Positions 37,946 through 51,659 of a stretch of 64,000 bases of DNA are shown here, in pieces. The DNA is taken from contig JACMZG010001914.1 of assembly GCA_018340805.1 (NCBI GenBank), forward strand, positions 19,355,881-19,419,880. Reading direction: 5' to 3'. Under the pieces are notes generated by a model, which did not search any database, was not told where the DNA came from, and saw only the letters and a list, made by a program, of their open reading frames with translations. Position numbers and translations under genes: made by a program. Origin of the DNA: Microvelia longipes. Its lineage: Eukaryota; Arthropoda; Insecta; Hemiptera; Veliidae. Position 1 is the stretch's first letter, and the number at the start of each line of letters is the position of its first letter.

Positions 37946-39786
<1,841 letters not shown>

Positions 39787-39988
39787 AAAACTTAATTCAA
39801 GCTACTATATTCTAAAGCACTTAAAAAAATATTTAAATTTGCATGAATTAATACAAATATATCATGGTCTTGTGACTTCAAAACTTTACGGAGTGGAAAT
39901 TTGGGGCAACTCAACAAAAGCCAGTAAGGTTTTAAGGGCACAGAAGAAAATTATTAGATTAATTTATAATGCACCCCCTAGATCTAGT
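39787..39988 (+). pseudogene. Non-LTR ORF2, post-RT segment
   Basis: LNSSYYILKHLKKYLNLHEL, YGVEIWGNST and LRAQKKIIRLIYNAPPRSS form the region after RT, ending exactly at CTAGT, the target duplication of the LTR element. The protein resumes at 43103. Confidence 0.8.
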
Positions 39989-40065
39989 TGTCAATTTGAA
40001 CAAAGACTCATTTTATTTTATGAAAATTACAAAAATAATAATAATATAACTAGCTTGTCACAACA
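39989..40065 (-). repeat. 77-bp LTR (3' LTR)
   Basis: Plus strand TGTCAATTTGAACAAAGACT to CTTGTCACAACA. I see no difference from the copy at 43026-43102. LTRs of 77 bp are far below the usual few hundred bp, closer to TRIM elements. Confidence 0.9.
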
Positions 40066-40495
40066 CTCCCCGCCTGAGAAGTGTCGTCCCTTGATCCTTC
40101 CAAAGGATATAAATACTAAATGGAGGAATCTTCCCTTGAATCTTTCCTTGAGTCTTCATCTTGACTACACCTCCAAGACTGGTCCGAGCGGCCAGTCTAT
40201 ACGTTTTTCAAATACAGTTCTCGAACTTTAACTGTAGTACTTAGTCCACTGTCTATTTGGTGGACTAACTGTTCAAGATATTCGGTTCTGAACCTTTTTT
40301 CTAAGTTAGCCAATCACGTTATTTCGTTGACAAACCCTCCGATTTAAACTGAATGGTCGTACTTCGTTGGCCGATCAGGAAACTATTTAGTGTTTGACAT
40401 ATGAAAGTCAAAGGTCTCGCTTAGTACAGTCTTCATGTCCTCCACTATTAATAAGGACCTTCCAAGTGTATGCCGTAAAAGAATTTTCAGTATGC

Positions 40496-40963
40496 CTAGT
40501 AATCGTTTCCACCTTCCACCCCACCACGATGCGGTGGGAGGATTAAAACCCAATTTGATCCTCCTGTCTCCACTCTTTTAGCTTTAAATGCTTTATTTAC
40601 CCCTGAAAAATTTGTCACATCACCTATAAAAATATTTTCTAGTCTTTCTCGTCTAACCATAATCCTACGTAACCATAGTAAAAACATTTCAATCGAAAAT
40701 CCTAGAACTGATTCTAAATAAACTATTTTAAAAACTCCACATATAATAAACGTAAACCATGTCATCACTATTATTATTATGTGAAAATATAAAGATTCAT
40801 AAAACCCGTTACTATTAAATTTAGTTACCCCTAAGTCCCCCCTCTCTTTTCTAATCTCACTATCCATTGAATTCTCACATTCATCATTAATTTCCACACT
40901 ATCAATTTCACTGGCTATATGTTTATCAACTACTATTCTTTTTAAACTGTTCTTCCGTGACAA
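40496..40963 (-). CDS. ORF with one membrane segment in the LTR element's 3' part
   Basis: 155 codons, overlapping the end of gag in another frame. Residues ~55-80 (FHIIIIVMTWFTFIICGVFK) look like one transmembrane helix, followed by basic residues (RRIMVRRERLENIF). This place is where an envelope-like ORF would lie, but no envelope family is recognised. It may be chance or a remnant. Confidence 0.3.
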   Translation of the reverse strand: MSRKNSLKRIVVDKHIASEIDSVEINDECENSMDSEIRKERGDLGVTKFNSNGFYESLYFHIIIIVMTWFTFIICGVFKIVYLESVLGFSIEMFLLWLRRIMVRRERLENIFIGDVTNFSGVNKAFKAKRVETGGSNWVLILPPHRGGVEGGNDY

Positions 40964-41936
40964 TGTCTGTTTTCTTTTGAATTTTTTTCTCCTTTTGATC
41001 TAAATTTAAATTCTGTAACTTAGTTAATTTTGACTCTTCATTTAAGGAACTCATAACAGCACTAATTCCACTAAAAGAAAATTTATCCGGAGTTCTCAGA
41101 TAACTCTCATTCACACTCTCATTTTTTCTATCAATTTTTTCGGGGCTATTGGCCGGTAAATCGGGACACATTAATATTGTATGCCGTTTCCCACACATTG
41201 GACATCTCAACATAGATTTACATACTCTCGCACAATGTGATCTACCTAAACACGCATAACAACATTTATTCTTAAAAACTATTTTCTTTTTCTCATCAAA
41301 AGTCATTTTTTGAGCAGCAAAACAATCCGAACTTTTATGATTTTTTAAACAAAAGATACAATTTTTAAATATTCGGTTATTGGCTTTACTTTTATAATTT
41401 TTTCCCAAACTTACTAAACTTACGGTTGTTGGAACTAACTCATTGTCCTTACTGCTAATCTCTCCCTCACTCAGACCAAATCCTGACATTGCCAATGATA
41501 TCTTATCATCCGCCTCTACTTCTGATAATAGAAATTTCATTAAATTGTCTAACTTATCTGTGGGTTCAGTTTGAACGTTCGGTTTAGGTGATCTGTGCAC
41601 GCCCTAAGCATTTCTTCTGGAAGACATGATTCTACCAAGGGGTATAACATTGGACCACATTTACGAGCATCTCCCCACATTGTTTCTAATGCTCTTAAAT
41701 GAGACTTTAATTTATTATAAAGAGACCCTAAATACATTTTTTGATGCCCCAAACAATTTTGAATAACTAATTTCAATAAATCCCTAATATAATATTCTAT
41801 TAACAAATCATCACGGCCAAACCTATCTTGCAATGATTTTATGGCATGTTTGTAATTTTCCCCACTTGGTGGATAACTTTCCACTACCTCCCTAGCTTTA
41901 GAGTTAGGCACAGTAGCTAGTAAGAGATATTGAAAT
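40926..41936 (-). pseudogene. BEL/Pao-like gag, C-terminal two thirds
   Basis: Two overlapping frames: 41936-41549 (FQYLLLATVPNSKAREVVES, then ENYKHAIKSLQDRFGRDDLL, the DUF1759-like capsid region) and 41600-40926 (three CCHC-type knuckles: CIFCLKNHKSSDC, CYACLGRSHCARVC, CPMCGKRHTILMC). A frameshift near 41580 separates them. Three knuckles after a DUF1759-like region are typical of BEL/Pao gag. Nothing resembling protease follows. Confidence 0.75.
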
Positions 41937-42407
41937 GGCACTTATTTACTTGGTTCCCAACCTCAATTTATCTGAAAAAAATCGAGTGGATTTAGGTATA
42001 GGAACTAGGAGGTCTGTCTAATCTCCATTAAAATCCCTCAGTTTCTATTTGTAATGGAGTTAAGACTTTAAGAAATCTCAAGTTTTTTGCTATAAGAACA
42101 AAAATATTTTGTAATTTTCCTTCCAAGTAATTACCTAATTTACTTGGGTCCCAATGTTATGTTGGGAACCAAGGGTACTTTCACAGTATATCATATTATT
42201 TACTTGATTATCAATCTTTTCTTTTCCCCCCTTCTCAACCCCATACAAAAGTCCTATTGCTTTTCAACATCCCCTATTAAGATTGTTAAAGATTTTCTTT
42301 TATATAATTTAGTAAATATATTGTCGTAACCAAAGTGAATAATTGCCCCATATCGCCATATTTACTTGGGTCCCAACTTTATGTTGGGAACCAAGTAAAT
42401 AAGTACC
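41937..42407. mobile_element. 471-bp MITE inserted in gag
   Basis: Terminal inverted repeats of about 25 bp (GGCACTTATTTACTTGGTTC and GGTACTTATTTACTTGGTTC at the two ends) are flanked by the 7-bp duplication TTGAAAT (41930-41936, 42408-42414). Gag reads continuously if the MITE and one duplication are ignored. Inside, near 42139-42176, another ACTTGGGTCCCAA/TTGGGAACCAAG hairpin repeats the right end. Seven-bp duplications are unusual; P-superfamily elements make 7-8 bp. Confidence 0.8.
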
Positions 42408-42414
42408 TTGAAAT

Positions 42415-42918
42415 TTATCGTCCTCACTCATTGTAGGATCATCATGAATTTTTTTGAACTGTCCCCAAAAATACCCAATCTTTTAGCTCCCCAGAAAATT
42501 TTACGAGTTCTATTTTTGGTAGTTTGCTACTTTTACTTTGAAATGGAAGGACCTTAGAAAGAGCAGATTCCAGTCTGGACTGTACTTCATCAGACTGAAT
42601 ACTTTGGTTGATGGCTGGCAGAACTATTTCTTCGGTTTTTATCTTAGTTGATTCATATTTTTCGAAATACTCCCCAGCAGACGTGATTTCGATATCTAAG
42701 TCATCGTCAGTAAATGTTTTATGAGGATCATACAACATCATTTCATTGATTCTTTCATCTAATTGTTTGATAGCCGCATACTTATTATCTACATGCGTTA
42801 AGGAAGACCTTATCGCCGTAATGTCCTTAGGCTCACTGGCCATTAACTGTTCCAGTTTATTGACTACCTTACTAAATCCAATTCTGAAAATTTTTCTAGA
42901 TCTTTTTAACTCCTCCAT
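42415..42918 (-). pseudogene. BEL/Pao-like gag, N-terminal part
   Basis: From MEELKRSRKIFRIGFSKVVN to LPKIELVKFSGELKDWVF, a predicted helical N-terminus leading into the PKxELxKFSG-DW block typical of BEL/Pao gag. An extra T in the T run after DWVF shifts the frame near 42470; the expected continuation lies in the next frame. The MITE then interrupts the gene. Confidence 0.75.
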
Positions 42919-43025
42919 TGAATTAAACTAACTTACAAATTGCTTGATAATTTATTAAAACTTCGATTTCCTATTTTTTGAAATTTTTTGAAATCTTTTC
43001 TTCTATCTGTCATACGGTCGCCAGA

Positions 43026-43102
43026 TGTCAATTTGAACAAAGACTCATTTTATTTTATGAAAATTACAAAAATAATAATAATATAACTAGCTTGTCACAA
43101 CA
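43026..43102 (-). repeat. 77-bp LTR (5' LTR of the minus-strand element)
   Basis: Same sequence as 39989-40065. The primer-binding site lies at 43014-43023. Confidence 0.9.
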
Positions 43103-43436
43103 CTAGTTGTAAGAAAATTTTTCCAAAGCTAAAACTATTGACGATAACAGGGTTGTACATCTATAGAAATTTAAAACAAATGCATTTAATTAAAAATAGT
43201 TGCAAAAAACATGCAGATGTACATAAATGCAACACGAGGCATAAGAACAATTTTTTAGTTGAAAAGCATCGTACAACTAAATATGAACAAAGCCAAAAGT
43301 ACACTGCTATTAAATTATTTAATGCTTTGCCGGAAAAAATAAAAAGTATAGAGGATAAGGATGACTTCTCTGATGCATGTTATAAACTTTTAATTGAAAA
43401 ACCTATTTATAAAATATCAGATTTTTATAATACATG
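43103..43436 (+). pseudogene. Non-LTR ORF2, C-terminus
   Basis: Continues ORF2 after the LTR element: a KKIFPKLKLL block, LTITGLYIYRNLKQMHLIK, a region with H and C (CKKHADVHKCNTRHKNNF), then YTAIKLFNALPEKIKSIEDK and a natural stop. This segment is still open, suggesting recent decay. Confidence 0.8.
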
Positions 43437-43639
43437 AGTTTTATAAAAATAATTTTAGTATTGATTAAATATATAGTTTGTTCAGCGTGGAGGTTTATTT
43501 GTTTGTATTGTTTAAAAAAAATGTTTTATAATTTTGTGACGCATTGCTATTGTATTGTCAAATACTTATTGCAAATATAGATATTTATTTATTTATTTTT
43601 ATTTTATTTATTGCATTATATTCCGGATTTTCTACATTT

Positions 43640-43975
43640 TTTTAAAATACGTTCACAAGTCATTTGATAGAAGTTCAACTATTGCTGATAATGAGATGGA
43701 ACTTAGCACAAATGTTAGTCTTATACATGGCTACACGCACGCTAAATCTCAGTACGATCGATCATCTTTCCGCGTTTTATGATTTTTCAAAATTTTCGCT
43801 GAGTCATTATTGCGAGATAATGACGTCATAAAAAATATTTTCCGGATAGCACAACTACACTAATGGATTGATTTTTGCTAGAAAGTTTTAACTTTCTAGC
43901 ATAAATATACTGGGAGCTACGATGATAATGCGTTAACTAAATACCTACGGTATAAATAAGGAAAGAAAAAATGGT
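43640..43975. mobile_element. Composite-family repeat (leader part)
   Basis: ATAATGAGATGGAACTTAGC, CTACACGCACGCTAAATCTC, ATAATGACGTCATAAAAAAT and ACTGGGAGCTACGATGATAA match the family at 0.8, 22.3 and 44.7 kb. The 5S-like part is absent. Confidence 0.6.
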
Positions 43976-44289
43976 AATAGTTGTTCAAATCCTATTTGGT
44001 AGAATATTTCTATTGCCAATTTTTACTTAGTTCTTTTTGGGTGGTACAAGGTAAAATTTAGTCTGTTAAACAGATATCGAATTAATGTAATAAGAGATGA
44101 TACCAATGTACTTTGTCGAAAATAATTGAATAAATTCAGCAAACGAATATGTAAATTAATGAAGAAGTATTTAATTAAAAATTATATGAGGTAATAAATG
44201 AATTAGCTAAAAAAGCTCTTGAAATGGAAATAAGAAACGAATAAAGAAAATTTAATAAATTAAGAAAAGAAGTAAAATTAATAAAAGGC

Positions 44290-44515
44290 CCTTAGTCGCA
44301 TAGCCGCTGTTTGGCTCTGGCCTCTTGGGTCGCCTCAAAGGCCAGAAGGGCCACTCCTTGTGGTCTTTTCGTGGCCACATTGCTCTTGTGTTGTATTAAT
44401 TGTTCTCACATGGCCTTTTGTATAGCGCATTTTCAAAGAAAAAGACGCCTCGCCGCGGCTCCATCTGGAAAACATTTTCTGTCCCATTGTCTAAGAGCCA
44501 CTTTTAATCGTTATC
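44290..44515. other. GC-rich patch of unknown origin
   Basis: Markedly GC-richer than its surroundings (CATAGCCGCTGTTTGGCTCT, GACGCCTCGCCGCGGCTCCA). An 82-codon plus-strand frame runs through it but has no recognisable domain. Possibly a transposon or rRNA-like remnant; I cannot identify it. Confidence 0.4.
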
Positions 44516-44584
44516 GTAAGAAAAACATAGTTAACAATACCCCACTGTTATTTATATAAAACTAATACAAAAAACAATCGTGTA

Positions 44585-44990
44585 TGGGGTACCTCGGAAC
44601 TCTTTCTTATCACATCGGATTCGCTGCATATGCATAAGTTAGTCTTATACATAGCTACAAGCGTGCTAAATTTTAATCGGATGACATAATTTTTCCGCGT
44701 TTTAGAATTTTTCGAAATATTTGATGAGTCATTATTGCCGGTTAATGACGTCATAAAAAAGTATTTTCCGAATATCACAAATACAGCCGTAGATTTATTT
44801 TCCTCTAGTATATATACACCAGGAGCTACGATGATAACAGAACACACACATACAGACAGACAACTTTGAGAAAACCACTCAGGAAGCCTTAAAAACGCCT
44901 GGATCGGATAATTCCGGTTTTATCCCGGATTCGGATTTTTTCGCAAACTTTTCCTATATACCTACGGTATAAATGAGAAAAAGTAATGGT
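44585..44990 (-). mobile_element. 5S-related composite retroposon, partial
   Basis: A short tail block (GGGGTACCTCGGAACTC, ACATCGGATTCGCTGC) is joined to the leader part (TTAGTCTTATACATAGCTAC to TATACCTACGGTATAAATGA). The 5S-like middle is deleted. The leader ends in an imperfect hairpin around CCTACGG. Confidence 0.6.
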
Positions 44991-45051
44991 TGTTTTCTTA
45001 CTCAATTACAATTACTTTTTTGAATAAACTTTTTAAGGACGTTTTGAGTTA

Positions 45052-45687
45052 TGTGGTAGTGGTCAGATACAATAAAAACAACAATTCGAGCTTTCGGCCG
45101 TAAATTAGGGCTTCTTTTTTCTTTTTTTTGCCCGGATTAACCTCTTTGACAACTTGGCCCTTAGCGGTAATTCCTGCATCCACCCGCGGTCTTTAATTCG
45201 GGTGTGCCTACCAACTAACCCTCTTGGAGGCACTTCCTCCTTAAATGAAACTATTATAATTATTATTATTTACAGTAGAATTTACCTTATTTATAACTAA
45301 TTACTTAATTTATTTACTCTCTATTACCTTATTTTTTCGGATTACACCCTTTTTAAACTTGGACTTGGACTCCCAGTGAGTTACATGACCGCACAGCAAC
45401 TTTACTTATATTTTATTTATTTATACTTATTACTATTGTCTAATGTCTATTGCCTTCTTAAGAAATAGTTTATTCCAAACTGAATTAACTTGTTTATTCA
45501 GAATGACCCCTACTTCTTTAAAATTAGGGAGTCATTCTTAGGAGGGATAGTTTGCTTTGTTAGATTAATCTTAACAATGTTCATTTTTTTTCTTATCTGA
45601 TTCATTTTGGCATAACCTAATTTTAAAAAAGACCAAATTTACGGCCGAAAGATTAAATTTGTTTTTTTTTATCTGACCACTACCTCA
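45052..45687. mobile_element. 636-bp MITE flanked by TA
   Basis: Inverted ends TGTGGTAGTGGTCAGATA and TGAGGTAGTGGTCAGATA lie directly inside TA dinucleotides (45050-45051, 45688-45689). A second inverted block, CTTTCGGCCGTAAATT, lies about 45 bp inside each end. TA targets suggest a Tc1/mariner-type origin. The interior has no coding capacity. Confidence 0.7.
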
Positions 45688-45719
45688 TATCTCTAAACTT
45701 GTTACACACACACAAACTC

Positions 45720-47890
45720 TCTCACACACACACACACACACATTTTTCTATTTTCTGCTTTATATCGCTTGAGTCAGGAGACGCTTAATTTTGTCTTACG
45801 TTACTAAACAGATGCTGCTGGTTAACTATGATTAATGTTTTACATTGGATTGGTTTGTATACTATGATGATTCAGTTAGGGTTTATGCTTCATGTTTCCT
45901 CCAGACTGAATGATTTGGGAAATATATTCTTCTGTCTACAACTATATGAGAAATTTATTCTTCTGTCTACAACTATATGAGAAATTTATTATAGCCATTG
46001 CGGTGCTCTTCATAGCATTGGAGGTATATAGAGGTTCAGAACTCTTGATATGATATGTAATGATGTAGTTTGATGACCATGTCATCTCTTTGGGCTGGGG
46101 GTATTTAATTATTTTCACTTTATGTAAACTTTTGTTGTGATTATTGTAAAATTGTTATGTCCTATGTTATAAAGTATGTCCTAAAAGCCTATAATCAACC
46201 TATGGGAATAGGCCGAAAAAAAACACATTTTCAGGTATTTAGGTTTGTTTTTGTGCATTGGAGTCCAAACGGATCCCGCCACCCATTCACTACTTTCATT
46301 ATGACCTCACCTCATTAGCGTAATTTTATTTGAGAATTCGCTAAGCATGAATGCAATTATAAAATGAAGAAATGAACGAAAGTCAATTAAGAAATGAAAT
46401 TACACAAATATCATTATTATTTAATTGTGAGGGTTGAAAACCCATGCACTGCGACTTGAAGTCTTTAGTACAAAAAAACTTAAATTCTTAGTTGCATCGT
46501 CTTTATAATTTCCTCGCTTTTACTTCTTGCGGTAACCGGTTACCATTAGTATTCGAACTCTAGGTGTTCTTACTTAGAAAAGCAACACTATTCCCTTTTC
46601 TTCCTCTTTTATTTCCCTCCACTTTAATGCCCCACTCTAGTTTGTTGTTACTATAGCCTGAAGGGGGTTTTGTGATTCGAATTCCTTCCTCCTCTTCAAC
46701 TTACACTGAATTGAATTATATAGGGTTAGTACGTGCTAAGGATACATAAGCAGAGAGGGAGGTTGCTACATGAGGTCTGTATAGCCCCTCAAATTTGGGG
46801 CTTTTCAAAATTATGTTTTTTGCCGATTCATTCAAATTACATCTAAAATTTTGTTTTCTTGTTCCGGCAAAAAATGAGCTTGTCTTTTTACTCTGTATTA
46901 TAATTATTTTCTCTTTTTTTTATTAAATGAGATGAATTTTGTTTTTATTGTAAGTTTGAGTCTATTTCTCCATCTCCTATAAAACGTTTGTGGTGCTACC
47001 TTTTCCCGTTATATGACATCTGTTTTATATAAATTCTTGGGTTAACATTTTAACTTATAACTATAAAATTAATACAAAGGAAGAGGTTATATTTTTCAGA
47101 TTACTTGCGTTTACCCTGTAATTCTAACAAGATGGCGCTCGTAAAAACATAAAAGTAAATGCTCGTTTTGCCCCATCAGGGTTCCCCCAGGAACCACCTC
47201 TGGGGTGGTGGTTCGCATCTACTAGACTCTTAAGTAAGTATGTAAGTTAGCGAAATCTTTTTATTAAAAATTATTTCATATAAACTATGAGCATAGTCCA
47301 GACTACGAACCTCAGTTCTCTGATGCTGATATCGAATTCTTTGAACGAATTTTTGAAGTAAAATGAGTTTAGGGTTTCTTTCAGTTCTTATTGTAGTAGT
47401 CCCTTGAATTGCAATAGATAAATAAAAGTGTATAAAAGTATTTTTAACAAATGATCCTGAATTTGAATAGAACTAAAAGTTTTTGTAATTTTGATTTATA
47501 AATTAATTAATATGAACCATTTTAATAAACGTGGTGTTTATTTTTAAAAACCTGAAAAATTTACTTTAAACATTTTACATAAACTTGTTTTAGGATGCCA
47601 AGATTTAAGACCAAAAAACCGAGGCGCTTATGAACTCTACCTTAACATTTAGTATAGTCAGGACTTTCCGATGCGAGTTCTTTCAGGCGCTTGATAAAAG
47701 TTGATGTTTTGTAGTTGCTCTCTATGTGTAACGTACGAAACTAATATTTTTTGGCTATTGTCTTAAATATATTATAAGATACGGATTTCAGAGTATGAAA
47801 ATAACAATATTTTGAAACGATTCTCTTATAATTAATAGCAATGCAGATCGATTAATTGAACGAACGTAAGTGAGTTCTTACATTTCAGAA
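45720..47890. other. Unassigned sequence with minor repeats
   Basis: A (CA)n tract at 45724-45742 and a tandem duplication around 45927-45985 (TTCTTCTGTCTACAACTATA twice). No gene seen. ATTAGCGTAATTTTATTTGA near 46315 is a faint match to the 5' end of the inverted-repeat element. Confidence 0.4.
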
Positions 47891-47899
47891 GATTGGGAC

Positions 47900-49300
47900 G
47901 CCGCGTATGTTTGTTTGTATGTTTGTGTGTTTGTGTATTTGTTTGTACGTGTCGCGATAACTGCCGTAAAAATTAACCGATTTTGATAAAGTTTTGTATA
48001 CAGGTAAAACTAATCATGTGTCAGAGCTGTATAGTTTTTGGTATTATTCCGAAAAATATTTTCAAAATAGCAGCCAATATGGCGGACCGGGTAAAAAAAA
48101 TTTAAGCGAAAAAATCGTGTTGTATATCGTTTTAAAGCTCTTAAAGAGTAGAAAAAGAAAATATGTTTCATGGTCAACATTTTAAATTTTTTTGAATAAT
48201 TTAAAAATGGCGGCTAAAATAATGAACCCAAAAAATTTAAAATTAAAGGAATACCTCGAGTAATATATCGTTGTAAAGCTCTTGATTAGTAGAACAAAAA
48301 TGATATATACTAAATTCCAAAAAATTCAACATGGCGGCCATAATTTAATATAATAATTAGTTTTTACTAATTTTATAAGAATTTACAAGATAAAGATCTA
48401 TTGTAATATACTTTAGATACTTTTATACAAATAAAATTAACTATATGTCAGACCCTTACAGTTTTTGGTAATATTCTAAAAAATATTTTCAAAATGGCGG
48501 CCAATATGGCGGACCGGATGAAAAAAAATTTCAGCGACGAAATCGTGTTGTATATCGTTTTAAAGCTCTTAAAGAGTAGAAAAAGAAAATCTATACATCA
48601 TGGTCGACATTTCAAATTTTGTTTAATAATTAAGAAATGGCAGTTAAAGTAATGAACTCAAAAAGTTAAATTTAAAGGAATAACTGGAGTAATATATCGT
48701 TGTATTATTGTAAATTTAGCAATCTAGTGAGCGAAGCGAGCCTTTTTTACTATGTATTATTATAAATATAGGAATCTAGAGAGCGAAGCGAGCCTTTTTT
48801 TATGTATTATTATAAATATAAGCAATCTAGCGAGCGAAGCGAGCCTTATTTACTATGTATTATTATAAATATAGCAATCTAGCGAGCGAAGCGAGCCTTT
48901 TTTACCACGCATTATTATGAACATGTACACTCTTACGAGCGAAGCGAGCCTTATTTACTATGTATTATTTTAAATATAGCAATGTAGCGAGCGAAGCGAG
49001 CCTTTTTTTATGTATTTTTTTAAATATACGCAAACTAGCGAGCGAAGCGAGCCTTTATTTTTACTTTGTATTATTATAAATATAAGCAATCTAGCGAGCG
49101 AAGCGAGCTTTTTTTTTTAACTTTAAATTATTATAAATATAAGCAATCTAGTGAGCAAAGCGAGCATTTTTTACTATGTATTATGATAAATATACGTATT
49201 GTAGCGAGCAAAGCGAGCCTTTTATACTACGTAAAATGTTAAAGATACTTTAACTAGCAAGCGAAGCAAGCCTTTTTGACTTTATACTTTAAAATAGTAC
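47900..49300 (+). mobile_element. Satellite-bearing element, small copy
   Basis: Three parts: a head (47900-48000) with GTTTGTTTGTACGTGTCGCG and TTTTGTATACAGGTAAAAC; a body of two ~425-bp direct repeats (about 47995-48420 and 48420-48710) with TCAAAATGGCGGCCAATATG; and a 3' array (48713-49275) of about eleven 50-58-bp units, each with GCGAGCGAAGCGAGC or a near variant. The order matches the larger element at 55.6-61.1 kb. No protein is encoded. Superfamily unknown. Confidence 0.65.
48713..49275 (+). repeat. Array of ~11 units bearing GCGAGCGAAGCGAGC
   Basis: Units of 50-58 bp such as AGCAATCTAGCGAGCGAAGC then GAGCCTTTTTTACTATG. The AT spacer drifts while the GC core is kept, except in the last three units. 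Confidence 0.9.
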
Positions 49301-51250
49301 CTATAGCGTCCGAATGTTTTGATAGACTATCTTCGCTTGCTTTAAATAAATAATTTTATTTGATGTATTCTTTTGACGTGAGTTCTTGGTGCAACGTATT
49401 ACTAGTTTTATATTTGTATCCTACAATGTAAATGTTGATATCATTTTTTTTTATTAATCTTATCTATTCATATGATTTTTAAATACGCTAATTAGTTTCA
49501 ATATTACTGGTAACAATGATAAGGACAAATAGGTCAATAATCATTCTTAATACGTTGTTGAAGAGTATCCGATTTTTTTTATTATTAGTTGTAAGCAAAA
49601 CCGAATGCGAAGCATATAAAATAGTTAATCACATAACATAATGAAAAGAAACTTTTACTTACTCGAGGTTCAGTTTTCTCCATAAGACAAAACTTTATTA
49701 GATTCCCAAGCGGCTAGGCAGAGAGATTTAAATTTGATAGCTCCTGAGGCGTGCTGAGGGAATTTACTACAGTTTTGGCTACCGAGGCAAGGGCGAGGTT
49801 TCAAAATAAACTGTGGATTTAAATCTTCCCTCTGTTTTATGTATTAAATTTTACCTATGAGTTAATATTTTACCTACACTCTTTATTTTACAAAAAATAA
49901 TTTATAAATCGCAATCAATGGGAGGCCTTATTGTATGGGAAATTTATGTATTTTACTGCTAAGGCAAAATAACGTAAGTTTTTTTTTATCGATAGTTATT
50001 ATGGATATAAATCTAAGCATATTTGGTTGAAAGTGGCTTTGCAGTTTATTAAAGTTATTTAGAAGAGTAACGATTTATTTATTAAGTCAAATATATTTTA
50101 AAACTTGATTTGATTACGTAGTTACTTTCTGACTTAAACCTACTTCATGAAGACTTGTACTACCCTTGCAAACATATTAGAAAATACTATTTATTTATTT
50201 TATTTATTATTTCCTAAAAATCTAAACCTTAAAACTTAACCGCTGCAGAGGGACACTCATAGTAAGAAACCCAGTCTTATAAACCCCTGCGTATTACAAA
50301 ATTATGCTAAGTCGAAAATACATCACATCATTGCTGGTTATATTGCTTTTTAAATCCTAGTCTCCAATTTTAAGACTTTTAAAAAATCATCCTGAATTAT
50401 TCCATTTCACTCATTTATACATTATTTAAACATATATATAACTTTGTATTTATTGTTGTAAGTAGATTAAACCCTTAACACAAACAAAATATGGAGCAAC
50501 CTGGGTTCTTTTTTTTTAGTTTAAGAGGTTATCATTTTCATTAATTATAATATAAAATTTGTTCGCTATATTTTAAGTCTTTAATTTGGCTCACAAAACT
50601 TAATAATTTAGTCTTAAAGTTAGGGCGTTCTCACTAATAAAATAAATAAATAAAAAAAATTTTATTGGATTTCAAAAAGTTTTAAGAATAATTACCTTCA
50701 CAGTTTTGTGACATTTGTCGACGATAATGTTTTAAATAAATCATCATTTTATGCTAATTAGAACATACTTGTTTTATTACTATAAAGCCAAAAACCTAGC
50801 TAAAGCCTTATTTGAGTAAACTTTCTTAAACTTTTAAATCTTATTATACATACAAAATACATTAAAAACCTACTAACTTTCTTTAGTTAAAAGAAAAGCT
50901 TCTTAGTATAATAAAGATAACACATATAGACTAGTGGTTCGATCTAGCGAAAGAATGTGTAAACATTGAATCAGTTGCTCTACCGCGGAGCAAACTTTTA
51001 AATCAGGTTTTAAGTGCACCGTGTGTTTTAAAATTTGCAAGGCACGTTTTTATTAGCATTAAGTTTAAAGGAGGTTTATAAATTGTTTATTCAAGATGCT
51101 TTATTAGTTTATCTGAGTTTAGTGTTTTGAAATATGTTATTTAATCTTTTTTTATAACTTTAATTTTGTTTCTACTTTTTTTCCTATACACCTACTTATT
51201 TATACAGTATATATATAAGAAACTTATTGTCTTTGCAATGAAGTCAGAAA
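49300..51250. other. Unassigned AT-rich sequence
   Basis: No gene or bounded repeat seen. Confidence 0.4.
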
Positions 51251-51259
51251 TCAGGATTT

Positions 51260-51545
51260 CTCCTGATAATCTGTTTCAGGTGTTTTTAAGACCCCCTAAG
51301 TAGTTTTTACTAAGTTTTCTGTTTGTACATGTTTGTTGTGTCTGTTATCAACGTAGTCTGTGTTAAAACTATAGAGTTAAAACTTGGTACAAAAAACATC
51401 TTTAGGTCTAGTTGTGCTATTGAGAAACTATTTTTCCATGACGTCGTTAGTAGTTATTAATGACTCAGCAAATATTTTGAAAATTCATTAATGCGAAAAA
51501 ATGTTTTGATCGAATTAAAACTTGCTTTCGGTAAGAAGGAAGCTT
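51260..51545 (-). mobile_element. Composite-family repeat (leader part), inverted
   Basis: Complementary blocks in family order: TGTCTGTTATCAACGTAG, GTTAAAACTTGGTACAAAAA, ATTTTTCCATGACGTCGTTA and ATTAATGCGAAAAAATG. Diverged. Confidence 0.5.
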
Positions 51546-51659
51546 TAAGAAAGACAAGTAGAAAGCCTTAATGCTTAGAATTTAAAAAAATGGTTGTATC
51601 TAGTGAAAACCTAGCCAGGTGAAATAAATTGTTCAATCTCCTATCTTATAGTTTGTACC

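Larger units (their letters stand above)
39989..43102 (-). mobile_element. Gag-only BEL/Pao-like LTR element with 77-bp LTRs
   Basis: Identical 77-bp terminal repeats (39989-40065, 43026-43102) begin TGT and end ACA on both strands, and are flanked by CTAGT (39984-39988, 43103-43107). On the minus strand a primer-binding site TGGCGACCGT (43014-43023) starts two bases after the 5' LTR. A purine tract with GGCGGGGAG ends directly before the 3' LTR. The interior has gag on the minus strand but no protease, RT or integrase. It depends on another element for movement. Total 3,114 bp, including a 471-bp MITE. Confidence 0.85.

Noticed and set aside
44311..44559. 82-codon frame in the GC-rich patch
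   Set aside because: No recognisable domain or signal, and it runs into AT-rich DNA; reported as a composition anomaly only.
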